A stretch of 64,000 bases of DNA from Bipolaris cookei (GCA_002286855.1 NRSV01000039.1:1-64000); one strand, 5' to 3'; shown: positions 35,221-47,297, numbered from the stretch's first letter. Numbers and translations: made by a program. Notes: generated by a model from the sequence alone, not told the origin.

Positions 35221-35458
35221 GTGGCGGCAAGTGTTGGAGAGAAATTGGAGCGACGTGGGTCTTATGCTAAGTCCCGCCCGAGATGTCCCTTTCTTTAGCG
35301 CCTTGGCCTCTGATGGCGTGCGGGGTACCTCAGCGTCTACTCCAAGCCCCCGGGACGCTGACGGCCACGCCGAGATAACAATTTGTGTCGATCAAGTCAA
35401 ACGGCACATGTATAGTACTACACAGTAGTCTTGATTGTAGACACATTCTCTCCGCAAC
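35221..35458. promoter_or_regulatory. Bidirectional promoter between C2H2 regulator and SDR
   Basis: 238 bases between two divergent start codons. The shared promoter implies possible co-regulation or autoregulation. No binding site was assigned. Confidence 0.55.
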
Positions 35459-36393
35459 ATGTCATCGCTTGTGAGATCGCTCCCTGGTGTCGCCGTCGTC
35501 ACGGGCGCGGGAGGGACTGGTACGTTGGCGGTCGTCGTGTGAAGCACGTGACATGGACACTGCATGCTCATCTCATATTACCAATGTAGGTATCGGCGCC
35601 GCTGTCGCTCAAGGCTTTATACGCTCTGGCTGCTCTCGAATCGCCATTACCGATATCAACCCAGACACCCTGCGATACACAAAGGATGCCATACTTCGCA
35701 TCAACCCCTCTGCAAGCGTCCTCGATGAAGTGGGCGACATAGCCGACGAGAAGTTTGTAGATGCATTCATGGACAAAGTGGCTGCCCACTTCACGAGGCT
35801 GGACTACGCTGTCAATTGCGCTGGAATTCTCGGGGGCGACGTTGTCAAAGCAGTCGACACGCCCACCGACTTCTTCGACCGCTTGAATGCCGTCAACTAC
35901 AAGGGCACGTGGCTCAGCTGCCGTGCTCAGTTGAGGAACATGCTCAAGCAAGAGCCTCTCCCAGAACATCCCAAGCAGAGAGGCTCCGTTGTCAACATCG
36001 CGAGTCAACTCGGTGTGGTCGCTAGGCCTGGTGCTGGTCAGTCCTCCCAAAGTAGGGCCGACTCGAGATATAATCGATTACTAATAGAAACACGTAGCCG
36101 CCTATTGCGCCTCAAAATCTGCCGTTATCAACATGACCCGTGCTAATGCTATCGATTACTCCGATAACGGAATACGCGTCAACTGTGTCTGTCCAGGCGT
36201 TATTGAAACACCCATGACCACCACGTCGCCAGCCATGGTCGAGGCATTGAAGCCAGCCATTGACATTGCGCCCATGAAACGAATGGGCCAGCCTGAAGAA
36301 GTCGCCGATGCAGTTCTTTTCTTGTGTTCTTCCCAGTCGTCGTTCATTCAGGGTCATGCGCTCGTTGTCGATGGCGGTTATACAATCAATTAG
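35459..36393 (+). CDS. Short-chain dehydrogenase/reductase
   Basis: Three exons (35459-35519, 35590-36036, 36098-36393) give 267 aa, standard for a classical SDR. The cofactor loop is VTGAGGTGIG, split by intron 1 (70 bp). The NAG-type motif is NCAG, the active site YCASK lies after intron 2, and the C-terminal CPGVIETPM and VVDGGYTIN are characteristic. An acidic residue after beta-strand 2 (ITDIN) suggests NAD(H) preference. It acts as a cytosolic NAD-dependent alcohol/ketone oxidoreductase on an unknown substrate. It is head-to-head with the C2H2 regulator and converges on the amidase (115 bp between stops). Confidence 0.92.
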
Positions 36394-36508
36394 TCTAGCT
36401 ACGTACGATGTCAAGGTCCAAATAAGTTTCAAAAAGAACAAAAGATTTTTTTTCTCCCAGCAAAGCATCAAGATATCGCCGAACTGATTCATAATCCATC
36501 ATGATGCT

Positions 36509-38260
36509 TCAAAGCTTTGTTGCTAGCTTCGATTCCTGCTCCATTCTGTTGCCGATTTTCTTCCAGTCATTTGCTGACTCCCAAGCAAAAGCGGCGTCCA
36601 GCACCTTTTGCTCCTGCCACAAGCCGCCTACCAGTTGCATGCCAACTGGCAATATGACCTTGGCATCTGCATTTGACTGTGCAAACCCCACAGGAAGTGA
36701 TATGGCTGGATGACCAGTCACATCAAAAATTGCCGTGTTAATGGTTATACCCATGCTAGGCTTGAGCGCATCCATGGGCCGATCTCCACGCTTCCAGTCC
36801 GCATTTGGTGGTGCCACAAAAGGTGTTGTGGGCATGACAATAACGTCGTACTTCTGGAAAAGCTCTTCGTATGAGTCACGTAGTTGTTGTGCAATGTTCA
36901 TTGTTTTTGCGTAGAGACCAGGATAGCTGTGCATGAGTGAGAGGCCGTTGATAATCGTATTCTTGGTCGATGGGAAGAGTTTCTGAAACGATTCGTCCGT
37001 CCATGGTTGACGTGCTGCTTCGTAGGCTGTTGAGAATAGACCTCTTCGTCCGTGTGCATAGCCTAGCATACCAAAAGTACCAGCAATTCGTTGTTGGATA
37101 GTCCAGATGGCTGGCCCCTCGAGATGGAGAGGCAACGACACCTCTTCGACAGTGGCACCAAGACGCCTGAAAGACTCAACCGCGTTATGAACAGTGTTAC
37201 GCACTTCCTGGTCAACTATCCTATGCTCGAATCCTTCTTTGAGAACGCCAATCCTGAATCCAGCGACGGAGTTTTGAAGTCGTTGTGCGTAGTGTATTGA
37301 CCCGTGTGCCGGTGCACCGAGAGTACGGTCGTCATAGTCATCTCTTCCACTGATGGCCTCTAAGCATAGAGCTACATCTTTAACAGTTCTCGCAATAGGC
37401 CCAGCATGGTCACTGATTGGGTCGCCACTCGACACGCCTGTGTATGGGACTAGCCCGTGAGTAGGTTTTAGTCCTACACCTATTACGATACATTAGTCAA
37501 CTGCCGTAGTAGGGGACGTTGTATAACAATCGTAATATACTCACAGCCGCAGAACGATGATGGCACACGGATACTGCCTCCCTGATCAGCACCAATTGCA
37601 ATGTCGACAAGTCCACCGCCGACTACAGCGCAGCCCCCTGACGTGCTTCCGCCAGCTGAGAAGCCTTCTGCATATGGATTATTTACAGGTCCTTGTGCCG
37701 AAGTGAATGAGGAAGTTGAGTTGCAGAAGTTCTCGCATATTGTTGTTCCCACAATATCAGCACCAGCATCTAATGTTCGTCGGACTACTGTGGCATCAGA
37801 GTCGGAAGTCCATGCCGGAATGGCGTCTGTTCCAAAGAATTGTGGAACACCGGCAACTGCAATATTGTCTTTGAGACAGACCGTCTTGCCTCGAAGTAGA
37901 GTCGCTTCCGGATTGCCGCGGATGAGGAATTTGTGAGCCCAGGCATTGCCATAGTCTTGCTCGTCTTTTGATGGCCGATGGAGTTGTTCTCGTGGGTACT
38001 TGTTGAAGTCTGTACGTGCTAAATAGTCCGGCAAGTCCAGTACATGTTGAGCTACATCATGTACGGCAGCCAGGAGTTGTTGGTAATCGCGTGACTCGTT
38101 GGGTAATATTCCATTGGTGACGCCGATGCTGCTCAATACCGACTCTGCCTCGCCCTCAGCCACGAGGTTTTCACTAAACATGTGTCAGCATACCATTAAT
38201 CTCAGGATTCGATAATGAGAATGAAACAAACCTGATTGGTGAGTCAAAGAAGACTGACAT
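36509..38260 (-). CDS. Amidase-signature family hydrolase
   Basis: Three exons (38260-38232, 38173-37545, 37479-36509) give 542 aa. The first exon is only 29 nt (MSVFFDSPI plus two bases), joined over a 58-bp intron; starting instead at the internal ATG 38181 is possible. The Ser-cisSer-Lys triad is visible: Lys111 in CLKDN, Ser186 in the variant GGSTSGG, and nucleophile Ser210 in GADQGGSIRVP. Downstream are KPTHGLVPYTGVSSGDPISDH and the C-terminal GHPAISLPVGF. The family cleaves carbon-nitrogen amide bonds releasing ammonia or amine. The enzyme carries no signal peptide and is probably cytosolic. It sits between an SDR and, divergently, an imidase-like enzyme, which fits amide scavenging. 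The exact substrate is unknown. Confidence 0.9.
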
Positions 38261-39864
38261 GTTGAATAGATGGCGTATGACTGTACAAAGGAAAACGATT
38301 CAAAAGGTCGAATTCGCAGTTAAAAAATCGTTGAGCTGTTCGATGTATAAGGCATCAAACTCTCTATTATAAGAAGGAATGTTTTACGTACAACGCAGCC
38401 AATCGCATTGAATTTGAAGATGTGGAGGGTCGATGGTTTTTCAAAGGATGCTGATGTGATAGTCTCTCCAACCGACCCCAACTCGCGCACGCACGCTAAA
38501 GTGGGTACCGACACTAGTCCACCCAGTATGAGCTTGTAATACAGATGGTTCAATATCCCAAGTAGATGACTAACTTACCGCTCATCAATTCACGCAAGTT
38601 AATTTCCGACACTCTAGGTACATGTCCTTTTTCCTGTCTGCTCCGAGCTTCTTTAGATTACAATTGCTGCATACCCTTAACCAAAAGCGATTCTTCCATC
38701 CACTTATAGAGTCGTGATTGGCTTAGAGCATGATCATCTCTAGCTCGAATATCTACATAGCTTAAGCACAAGGTAAGATTTTGCCACGAGGTTGCCCATG
38801 ACCATCGCATGGTGTCCAGGCTGTCAGCAATCACGGGTAGCTTGAAGTTGAGGGGTCGACGGTATTCCACCTCGGCACTTATCAGATGCACATCTTCTAC
38901 AGAAGAGATACTGACAGGCACCCAGAAAAAGTGGTACCGCATTTGATACCAGCAATGCCCCTCTACTCTCAATATGGTCATTGGACCGGCTAGATTTTTG
39001 GGGTGTATGTATGTTGTCGGCAACCTGCGCATTGTCTACCAGTATTCGCTCGGTCAAAAGCACCAATCAATCTTTTCCAGCAGTATATAATTCTACCTAC
39101 AAACCTTGAGTGTCTGCAGCTGGGTATTTAATATTCCCGACTGACTCGTGCACCAGTAACATGTATGAACAATTCTGGTGCGACTTGCTCAAAACGCCTA
39201 AAGACGCAATAACAGGAGTTAGTAACAACATGCAAGCACATTACCTATGATATCATCTCCTCTGCGTTGAATCGCAATACACCGACAAGGCTGATTTGCG
39301 TCTTCACACTGCTTCTAGAAGCTATGCTCTTCGTTTATGGATGATGTCACCGAGCCTGGGCGATGCTCTCGAACATCCCCCTGTATGTTGATCGGCTCCG
39401 CACATGCATGAGAGATCATGTGGCGCCATCGTGGCATTTTACTACACGCCTCGTACCAAGAGCCCTGTGGAGGTGTGTACACCGCCGCCGCTTGGGCCGA
39501 ATGCATTCTCGTTGGGTTGCAGGATGTAACTGGAGGTTGGAGGTTGGAGGTTGGAGGTTGGGGTTACTGCGATAAGATAAGCGAGGGTGCACATGATGGT
39601 ACGCAGCAGGGACGAGCGCTGTAAGAAGGCACCGATTCCCGTGACCAAGTGGACTAGTCGTTATCGGCTGCCGTGCCCCTCTATCTGCTCGTTACCCCGC
39701 GATAGTTCTCAGGGCTCAGTATCAAGGTAATAAGCAGATCAACTTCCGGCACAGCCGGTCAACCGATTAATTCACATTGAATCTCAGTTGATAACACTTC
39801 CTGCGGAACCGATCAGCTATCTTACTCGAGAGTATATCCCCACCTTCCACGTCATCCAGCAACA
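38261..39864. other. 1.6-kb divergent gap, amidase / deacetylase-fold hydrolase
   Basis: No supported gene. Short minus-strand frames (38658-39032, 38320-38553) lack recognisable motifs. A four-copy heptamer repeat lies at 39531-39558. The outer parts are promoters for the two divergent genes. Confidence 0.45.
39531..39558. repeat. TGGAGGT heptamer, four tandem copies
   Basis: Four exact head-to-tail copies of a 7-bp G-rich unit followed by a degenerate fifth. The regularly spaced GG pairs could in principle form a two-tier G-quadruplex. Confidence 0.85.
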
Positions 39865-40960
39865 ATGGGCAAGAAGCGTGTCCTCATCTCGTATGGTATA
39901 GATGTCGATGCTGTGTGTGGTTGGCTGGGGTCCTATGGCGGACAGGACAGCACCAGCGACATCAGTCGTGGGCTCTTTGCGGGAACAGTTGGCACCCAGC
40001 GTCTGCTGAAGTTGTTCAGGAAGTATGACATCAAGACTACTTGGTTCATTCCGGGACACAGTTTAGAGACTTTCCCTGAGGATATGGCAGCTGTACGCGA
40101 TGCTGGCCACGAAATTGGCCTTCATGGATACAGCCATGAGAACCCTGTTGACATGAGCCTTGAGCAGCAAAGAGATGTCCTTGACAAGACATATCGCATG
40201 CTGACCGAGTTTGCTGGAAAGCCTCCTCGAGGCAGCGTAGCCCCATGGTATGATTCTTTTTAATACGATACACCTGTGTACCGTGCTGATGACTATCAAA
40301 GGTGGGAGACAAGCCGTGAAGGTGCCGAGCTGCTGCTCTCATATGGCATTGAGTATGACCATAGCATGAGCCACCATGATTGCCAACCCTACTATCTAAG
40401 AACTGGCGATTCATGGACCAAGATTGACTACAAGAAGAAAGCCCAGGATTGGATGAAGCCATTGGTAGCAGGCCAAGACACTGGCCTTGTAGAAATACCT
40501 GCCAATTGGTACCTTGATGTAAGAGCGATATGGCCCGTTTAGCCTTTACATTGACTAACATGCAACGTCTAGGACTTGCCACCGCACATGTTCATCAAGG
40601 GCTCTCCAAACAGCCACGGTTTTGTCAACGCACGTGACACTGAAGATCTCTGGAGGGACCATTTTGACTACTTCTATCGCGAGTATGATGAATTCATCTT
40701 TGTAAGTTTTCGCCAAACTGTATACTGCTATCCCATAGTCGTCGCTAACATGGCATGAACAGCCTTTGACAATTCACCCTGATGTATCTGGGCGACCACA
40801 CCTGCTTCTCATGCACGAAAGATTGATTGAACATTTCAAGAAGCATGAAGGCGTCGAGTTTGTAACCATGGAGCAGATGGCGGACGAATTCAAGAAGAAG
40901 AACGCGCCAGCTGAAGGTGCCCTACTTCCAGCTCCCGTAGGAGCTAAACTGAAGGAATAA
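39865..40960 (+). CDS. Polysaccharide-deacetylase-fold hydrolase, HpPgdA/cyclic-imidase-like
   Basis: Four exons (39865-40247, 40302-40518, 40573-40701, 40763-40960) give 308 aa. The NodB/CE4 fold is shown by YGIDVDAVCGWLG (metal Asp), TTWFIPGHSLE, and HEIGLHGYSHE, whose H-x3-H pair ligates the metal. The spliced APWWETS and a C-terminal HP..LLLMHERLIEH block complete the pattern. This combination, with no signal peptide, marks the Helicobacter PgdA-like clade, which also contains bacterial cyclic-imide hydrolases, rather than secreted chitin deacetylases. A cytosolic metal-dependent amidohydrolase acting on a cyclic imide or similar ring is the likeliest role; a role in wall polymers is less likely. 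It is divergent from the amidase and upstream of an amino-acid permease. Confidence 0.88.
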
Positions 40961-42288
40961 GCAAAGGACATGGCTGAACTGAGAGCCGTCTTGATATTAT
41001 ACTATTGGATTTTGTCGCGTTGTTAGTCTAGCTTGATTATCATGGTTCGATGCAGAATAATCACTCAGGTATCCTGACTCAACGCCTCTATATTATTACT
41101 CGCTCGTTACAGAATATGCCGTTCATGATAGCGAGCCACCAACCATGTCCAATAGAGCCATTTCCATAGGCGGTGGTCACCCTCCGGATGCGCGACAACA
41201 CCCACGACAACAAAACTTAGCATCATTTAGCAATATTACACAATGTACCATCCTGTCCGTCAATCTCTCCAACAAACTAGCCCCCAGGATATTCCTTGCA
41301 TCCATCAATTGGAGTAATGGGTAAGTCGTGTGTAAGTAGGCAATACCCTCACTCCGTCGCAGACTAGCGGGTAAAATCCTTTGGATTCAAGGTTTCTTTG
41401 CAGGGTTGTGACACGTCAACGTTTTGGAGTAACTTGTTCCGTGCCGCCCCGCTACTCACCCTATCTAGTGGGGCACCTCCAAACTCCTCCGGGCCGTAAG
41501 TTTCCGCGACCCACATCCCACCCCCGGATTCTATGATAGCGCGAGCGCGGGTGTGCTCGTGGTGTAAGTAGACGCGCACACACTGGACGGGAGGCGCGCT
41601 GAGGAGGGGGGTTGCTTACTTTGATTGGGTGGGTTTGGCGGAGTGCCTGAGATACCAACGTGCCAGACTGAGCTAACTATTAGAATATTTTTCTAAGATT
41701 GTACAGATATGAGTAGATAATATTAGGGGAAAAAAGGAGAGAGAGAGAGAATAGAGATTGAAGGAGCAGGTTTCTTCAGGGCTTTGCTTCAAACATTTTT
41801 AATAAACATATCTATGGCCAATACCACAAGATTCCAGTCGAATTAAGAATATTCTAGGAAAATTACACTCCTTCCTATCTTTTAAGGACATTACTCAAGT
41901 AACTGCAGAATGAGTTCAAAATCCCATCCAAGGCTAGCTCTAGAACTCGCCTAACGCGGCCTACCTGCTTGGTCCCCTATTAACCCATGCTAGTTCTCGG
42001 CATTCCTACGGTGAGTTCGCGTCCATCCAGGGTGCACCCGGGTGCCTGTGCGATCTATCAAACACAAGATACGGGACAGATGGGGGGGAAAGAGGGGGCC
42101 CACCGCCGGCGACTCAGCAAAGTGCATAGATAAATTGAGGTCACCTTATTCATTTTTTTGTATGTTGGCCTCTCTTTCTCTACTTTCTGCATCAGAGGTA
42201 TATCCATATACGCCTCTTTCTGGGCCTGCTTTACGTACCGTGTCAATTTGCCCTTTCGCTGTCGTCACCCAGTCCCTGTGTGCGAAGC
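40961..42288. other. 1.3-kb gap before the amino-acid permease
   Basis: No supported gene. The part 41690-41900 is visibly AT-rich with a GA-rich run near 41730-41752; the part around 41450-41640 is GC-rich. Two short minus-strand frames there (41364-41579, 41461-41658) overlap each other and show no family features. Confidence 0.45.
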
Positions 42289-43871
42289 ATGGCTGAAAAG
42301 AACGAGGATGTCATTGCGCCGGCGCCGAGCCATAGCTCAGGAAGTATCGGTGAGACCAAATCTGACCTTGAGAATGACAACGAGGTGTTCAAGAAGGGAG
42401 AGGGATATGAGGATTTCCGCACTGTAGGGTGGATTCAGACGACTATGATTTTGTTGAAGAGTAAGACTTGAACTTTTTTTTTGTTGTTGTGCAATTTCAA
42501 CATTTCGCGGAATGTCTGGAAAATCGCTGACTGGTGTGTGCAACTCAGTCATCTTCGCAACCGGTGTGCTTACTATTCCCTCGGCCATGTATGTCCTCGG
42601 TGCTTTGCCTGGTGCCATCAATGTGATCGGCTGGCAAGCTATCAATACATGGGCTGCGTTGGTACTTGGACAGTTTCGCATGAGGCACCCGGGATGCCAT
42701 TCGATTGCTGATATGGGTCTGCTTGTTGGCGGACCTATCGTCAAAGAAATCACCGGTATTCTCTTCCTGGTCGCCTTCGTCATCGTGGCTGCATCGGGCA
42801 TCGTGGGTGTATCGACTGCACTCAACGCGCTCTCCAACCACTCGTTGTGCACAAACTACTTTTCCCTTATTGCAACGCTTATGGTAGGCATTTTTGCGAG
42901 TGTGAGAAAGTTTGAGAAGATTGCCTGGATCACCTGGGCTGGTTTTATATCAGTCTTTGTTGCAGTCTTCATCGTTGTGTAAGTTTCTTTCCGTTTTTGA
43001 TCTACTCAACTCGGCGCGTGCCAGTAGAGAATCTTTTTATCCTTTTTTCTGATACTCGACTTACACAAACATCAGAGTTGGAGTAACGACCCGCGATCGC
43101 CCCGCTGCAGCACCTCAAACCGGCCCTTATGATTTCGGATACCATGTTATCGGTCATCCAACATTTGCAGCTGGCATCACAGCCGCAAGCACGATCTTCT
43201 GCTCTTCGGCAGCCACGTCTGCTTTCCTCCCTGTCATGTCGGAAATGCGTAATCCACACCACTTTGGCAGGTCGGTGATGACCTGTATGACCTTTGTCGG
43301 TGCCGCCTATCTGTCTTTCAGTCTGGTTGTATACAAATGGTGTGGTAAATGGGTTGCTTCGCCATCCCTAGGCAGCGCCGGACCTACCATCAAAAAGGTG
43401 GCATACGGAATCGGTATCATTGGACTGCTCGTCAGTGGCGCCCTGTACGTCCACATTGGTGCCAAGTACATTTTCGTCCGGATTCTGCGCAAGTCCAGAC
43501 ATCTGCAGTCCAACACGTTTGTCCATTGGGGCACATGGTTTGGATGCGTAGGCGGCATGACCATTGTCAGCTTTCTGATCGCCTCTGGAGTGCCAATCTT
43601 CAACTACCTACTCAGTCTTGCCGGAAGTCTTGCATTTGCTCCTCTGGGAATTGGTTATCCGGGTTGGTTGTGGATCTATGACCACCGCGACCACTGGAGA
43701 GGATCATTTCCGCAAAAGATGATGTACTTGTTGCACGTTGCTCTTATCGGTCTTTCTGCATTTCTGACGGTTGGAGGCACATATGGCGTGATTGTTCAGA
43801 TCAAGGAGGCGTACAGAGATGGTTCTATTGATTCTGCGTTTTCGTGTGCAGATAACAGCAATTCGTCCTAG
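42289..43871 (+). CDS. Amino-acid permease, AAAP family (Mtr-like)
   Basis: Three exons (42289-42460, 42549-42978, 43076-43871; introns 88 and 97 bp, the longest in the window) give 465 aa. The hydrophilic N-terminus (about 45 residues) is followed by about eleven membrane segments. The spliced first segment reads TMILLKIIFATGVLTIPSA, the hallmark start of the Aa_trans (PF01490) fold. Fungal members such as Neurospora Mtr import neutral and aromatic amino acids with protons at the plasma membrane. I place the start at ATG 42289; the frame extends upstream only to a GTG. It is the last gene of the metabolic segment. Confidence 0.88.
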
Positions 43872-46678
43872 TTACGTTTAGATGCTTTAATGGTTACGTC
43901 TACAGGAACGCTTATATAATGTCTTCGCTCTGGGAGCTTTGGTCCATCAATTCAATTCTTGATTGATATGACTTGTTGCGTAGGATAGTGGCTGTACGTG
44001 ACTCGGGCAAAATGGGCTTTTTATTGAATGTCTAACCAATTTTGTAAAAAATCAATAAATGAATTTGATGGACCTGAAAAGGGCATTGGTGCTATCCCAT
44101 ATTTGATTGAATTGACTGTTTAGTATGAAGACTTGGATTGATCGTTACGCTGAAGTGCATATTTTCAAGGATACATCGCTGCATGACGATCTACCGAATT
44201 TAGTCATGTAGCCGCATAAGCAACATGACTCCACCATGGATTGAACAGCCTATCAACCCTGGAAGAACAGACACGCATCACTTTGAGTCCATTGAATACG
44301 CACAATTCCCATAGCCCTGGGTCACAGCCAGGACCTCTCAATAGCATACGCATGTACGCGCTTGCATCCCATCCGCATTTGATAGGTGAGAATTTTTTTG
44401 CTTGACAAATGGTGATACGGAAGAATTTTTGCCACTGACGCTCACTTCGTAACTATGGCAGCCCATCCCATGGCTTGTTGTTCGGCAATGTACAAGATAG
44501 CGCAGACACTGTGTTACACAAAGTTGTGGTTGAATATTTCCGGATGGCGTGAGGAGAAAAATTTGCGTAATATAGTGTCAGATGAGATTGAGTCAAGTGG
44601 GTCAAGGAAATGAGACTGCTTGTAGCTGGTAGTGCACCACTACATGATTGCGAACATGGGCTCCGTGTGGTCATAAGCACGGCAATGAAAAACGTGGCTA
44701 GGGTAGCTTGAACTGGTATCATATATGAGCTGATGATCGACAGCGTCAATCCAGGATCATATTCCCAGCTCTAATGCCTTGATGCAGTAGAGTGGTGGCC
44801 TGCAAGTCATGTTTGATGTCTAGAGACACACAATCGGCTACCTGAGCGTCCGCCACTACCAACAGTTGCCCTTCAAGTATTTATGTATGACTGCAGTTTA
44901 CATATTGATCTTACTGCATAGCTTCTTGTTGGCGCCTACCTGTAGGGAGAGATGCCACAGCAGTATCTGCAGCATTTCGTCACGTGCTGCCTCCTCGTTC
45001 TGATGTTTCGTATCCGACATGATCTGATACACATACAACACGCACGGTGCAATACAGAGAGATAGGGGTGATAATGACTGGCTTACAGGAAGCTGATATG
45101 AGGATGAAACTATGCTTTTTGAGGGTTGCATAGTATGCGCCTTATGCCTTCTTGTATACCTTCTGCACACTCGCAGTACGGGTCGATGCAACGGATTTGA
45201 AATCATAGACTGCAGTGGAGAAAACTACATCTTCATTTTGTCACGCCCCAAGTGGATAAACATGGATTATTGGACAGGCGTAACAGCATTGGTAGGGCTG
45301 GATGAAGCTCGTTCACATTTTCTCAAAGCATAAGATAGGAGGTTCACAAGAAATGTTTCAAAGTCCCCCAACATGTGATGTTTGCCGTGATAGAGAGTAA
45401 GTTAGATTGCGACTTGAGTATGCAAATGTGAACATTCTATACTATAGAACCGAGTATCTATGCGTTTGGGTTCGCCAAGTAAAACAGACTATGTTGCAGC
45501 CAGTTATAAAGATATGTTAATAGCTAACCCCTAAAACCTGATTCAATTCTCAGCAGCCGCAACGCCAGCATATATATGTCCTAGGAGTTTTCAACCTTAC
45601 CTATAGCTTCGTGTCCGTTCGGCTGTACAAGTGTCCAGGATTGTTGTCTATCTGCAGTCTGCAGATGCATTCTCTTGGCGTCAAAGGATCAGGCTAAGGA
45701 GAAAAGGTGCAAATTGAAGCTTAATAGTGCTTGTCATTAATGGTCCTTGCCCAGTTGTAGATTGAACTAGGCAGTGACAGGGTCGCCGTTAAATGCCGAT
45801 TTCACATATGTACGTGAGACCAACATTTCATAGTATTGTTGCATCAATGTAATATACATCAAGGTTTCTTGACGCTTTGATGATGCATGCCTTACACCTT
45901 ATCTTGTTATTACAGAGTTACTAAATAGATCCCCGGGGTTTCAGGTTATCGGCCGTAAGGATATTTCTAGCATCGCAAATACGCATGACGATGTCCAACT
46001 GCAGAGTCCCTCTCATGTACCGGGGAAATTTTCTCCATCGGCTGTTCCTAGTAAGCTGTATAGTATCTGTTATCTATAGCCAGTGTACTTGAGTCATTAC
46101 ATTGGCAGTGATTGTGACTAAGTGCTGCTGAGTTAGTCATGCAGTGTTCGAAAAAGACTCGGTTCTTTCACGAATTAATGTCGACATGACGATTGCCAGC
46201 TTCATGCGACAACCCAGCAAGTATCGGCTGCACGAATATGAAAATAGAACAGAAGATTACCTTGCAGCTTTTGGGATGTTCAATACCGCGCCTCTATGAT
46301 TCAGGAAGCAAGCATATAGGCGAAAGAATCGTCTCTCGATTTAGGTTCGGAGCATTTGCCACTGCAAGCGAAAATCAAAGTTTGGGGGCTTTGTATGATC
46401 CCAAATCAAGTGAGACATGCTGGGACACTGGCGTGCCATCCTGCCTTCGCTTTAGCCTTGCTGGAACGTGGGGGCCGGCCTGAAGCGACGCAATAGGCTT
46501 CTCTCTTCACACTCCGCCAACCATCAGCTGCACTGCCTGGCGCTCCACACGCGTGCGCCTTGCAGCCTTGGAATACGCGCCCTCTGACCGGTGGCTGACG
46601 TTAACCATGGCAAACTAAAAAGGTTCCACTCTAGCCACATGCCTTAGTCACGCAACCCTGAAGAACCTGTCAACCCCA
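43872..46678. other. 2.8-kb gene-poor region
   Basis: Only short frames without recognisable motifs were seen on either strand (for example 44453-44749 and 44898-45206 minus, 46193-46483 plus). The composition looks more AT-rich than the flanking genes. No transposon ends or RNA genes were recognised. Confidence 0.45.
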
Positions 46679-47297
46679 TCTATCACGATGAATAACATGG
46701 TGGAGAGGCTAAAGCGTACTAAGCATGCGGTTACTACCGCTTTGCCAGAACCCAGTTTGGTAACCGAGCACAGCTAGCAAGGAACCCGGATATTCGCGCA
46801 CCCCTAGTCTTCCAGTGGCTTCTACGCTTTTACAAGACGCTCAATGTAGTCTCTACATTGCTAGCCGGTCTACCACTGGCAGTGTTGACGTGTGACGAGT
46901 TTCAACCGACGCAATCGGGCCTTATCCGCGCTTTAGAAGGCCTAGTAGTAGTACTTTGTAGCTCGGTGTTAGTTTCTGTGATTTCAGTCATGACTGCGAC
47001 CATGCTTCCGTTCAAGTTCGCGGGCCAGAAATCAGCGACGCGGAAAGATTTGGCAACAGCGTGGATTCCGTTGATCTTGTTGAACTTTGCTATCGTTGAG
47101 TACTTGTTCGGCTTGATGCTGTGGTATTCTAAAAAAACGAGTGGAGAACTGCCCTGATTAGCTTGCAGTTGGGTTTCCTCGTGGGATGTTCTATATGGCT
47201 ATCGCTCTGGATATGGAAAACTGTGAGTAGCAAACGAGGACTCGATGTAGAAGAGATAATAGAAGCTGCCGAGGCAAACCGGACCGCAGATAGTTAG
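46679..47297 (+). pseudogene. Small four-segment membrane protein, frameshifted
   Basis: A plus-strand frame open through about 46720-47157 encodes three hydrophobic segments (LNVVSTLLAGLPLAVLTC; GLVVVLCSSVLVSVISVM; LILLNFAIVEYLFGLMLWY). It stops soon after a run of seven A (47131-47137). Adding one base there would continue a fourth segment (LISLQLGFLVGCSIWLSLWIW) and a charged tail ending VEEIIEAAEANR.. at the stop 47295-47297. The conserved-looking continuation argues for a real gene hit by a one-base deletion in the homopolymer, or a sequencing error there. The 5' end is unclear: ATG 46688 is in another frame and would need an unresolved splice. Family not recognised. Confidence 0.45.

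Noticed and set aside
38658..39032. 124-codon minus-strand frame in the amidase/imidase gap
   Set aside because: Biased composition and no family resemblance; overlaps another frame of similar length.
25766..43871. Secondary-metabolite biosynthetic cluster
   Set aside because: No polyketide synthase, non-ribosomal peptide synthetase, terpene cyclase or P450 is present; the content is hydrolytic and catabolic.
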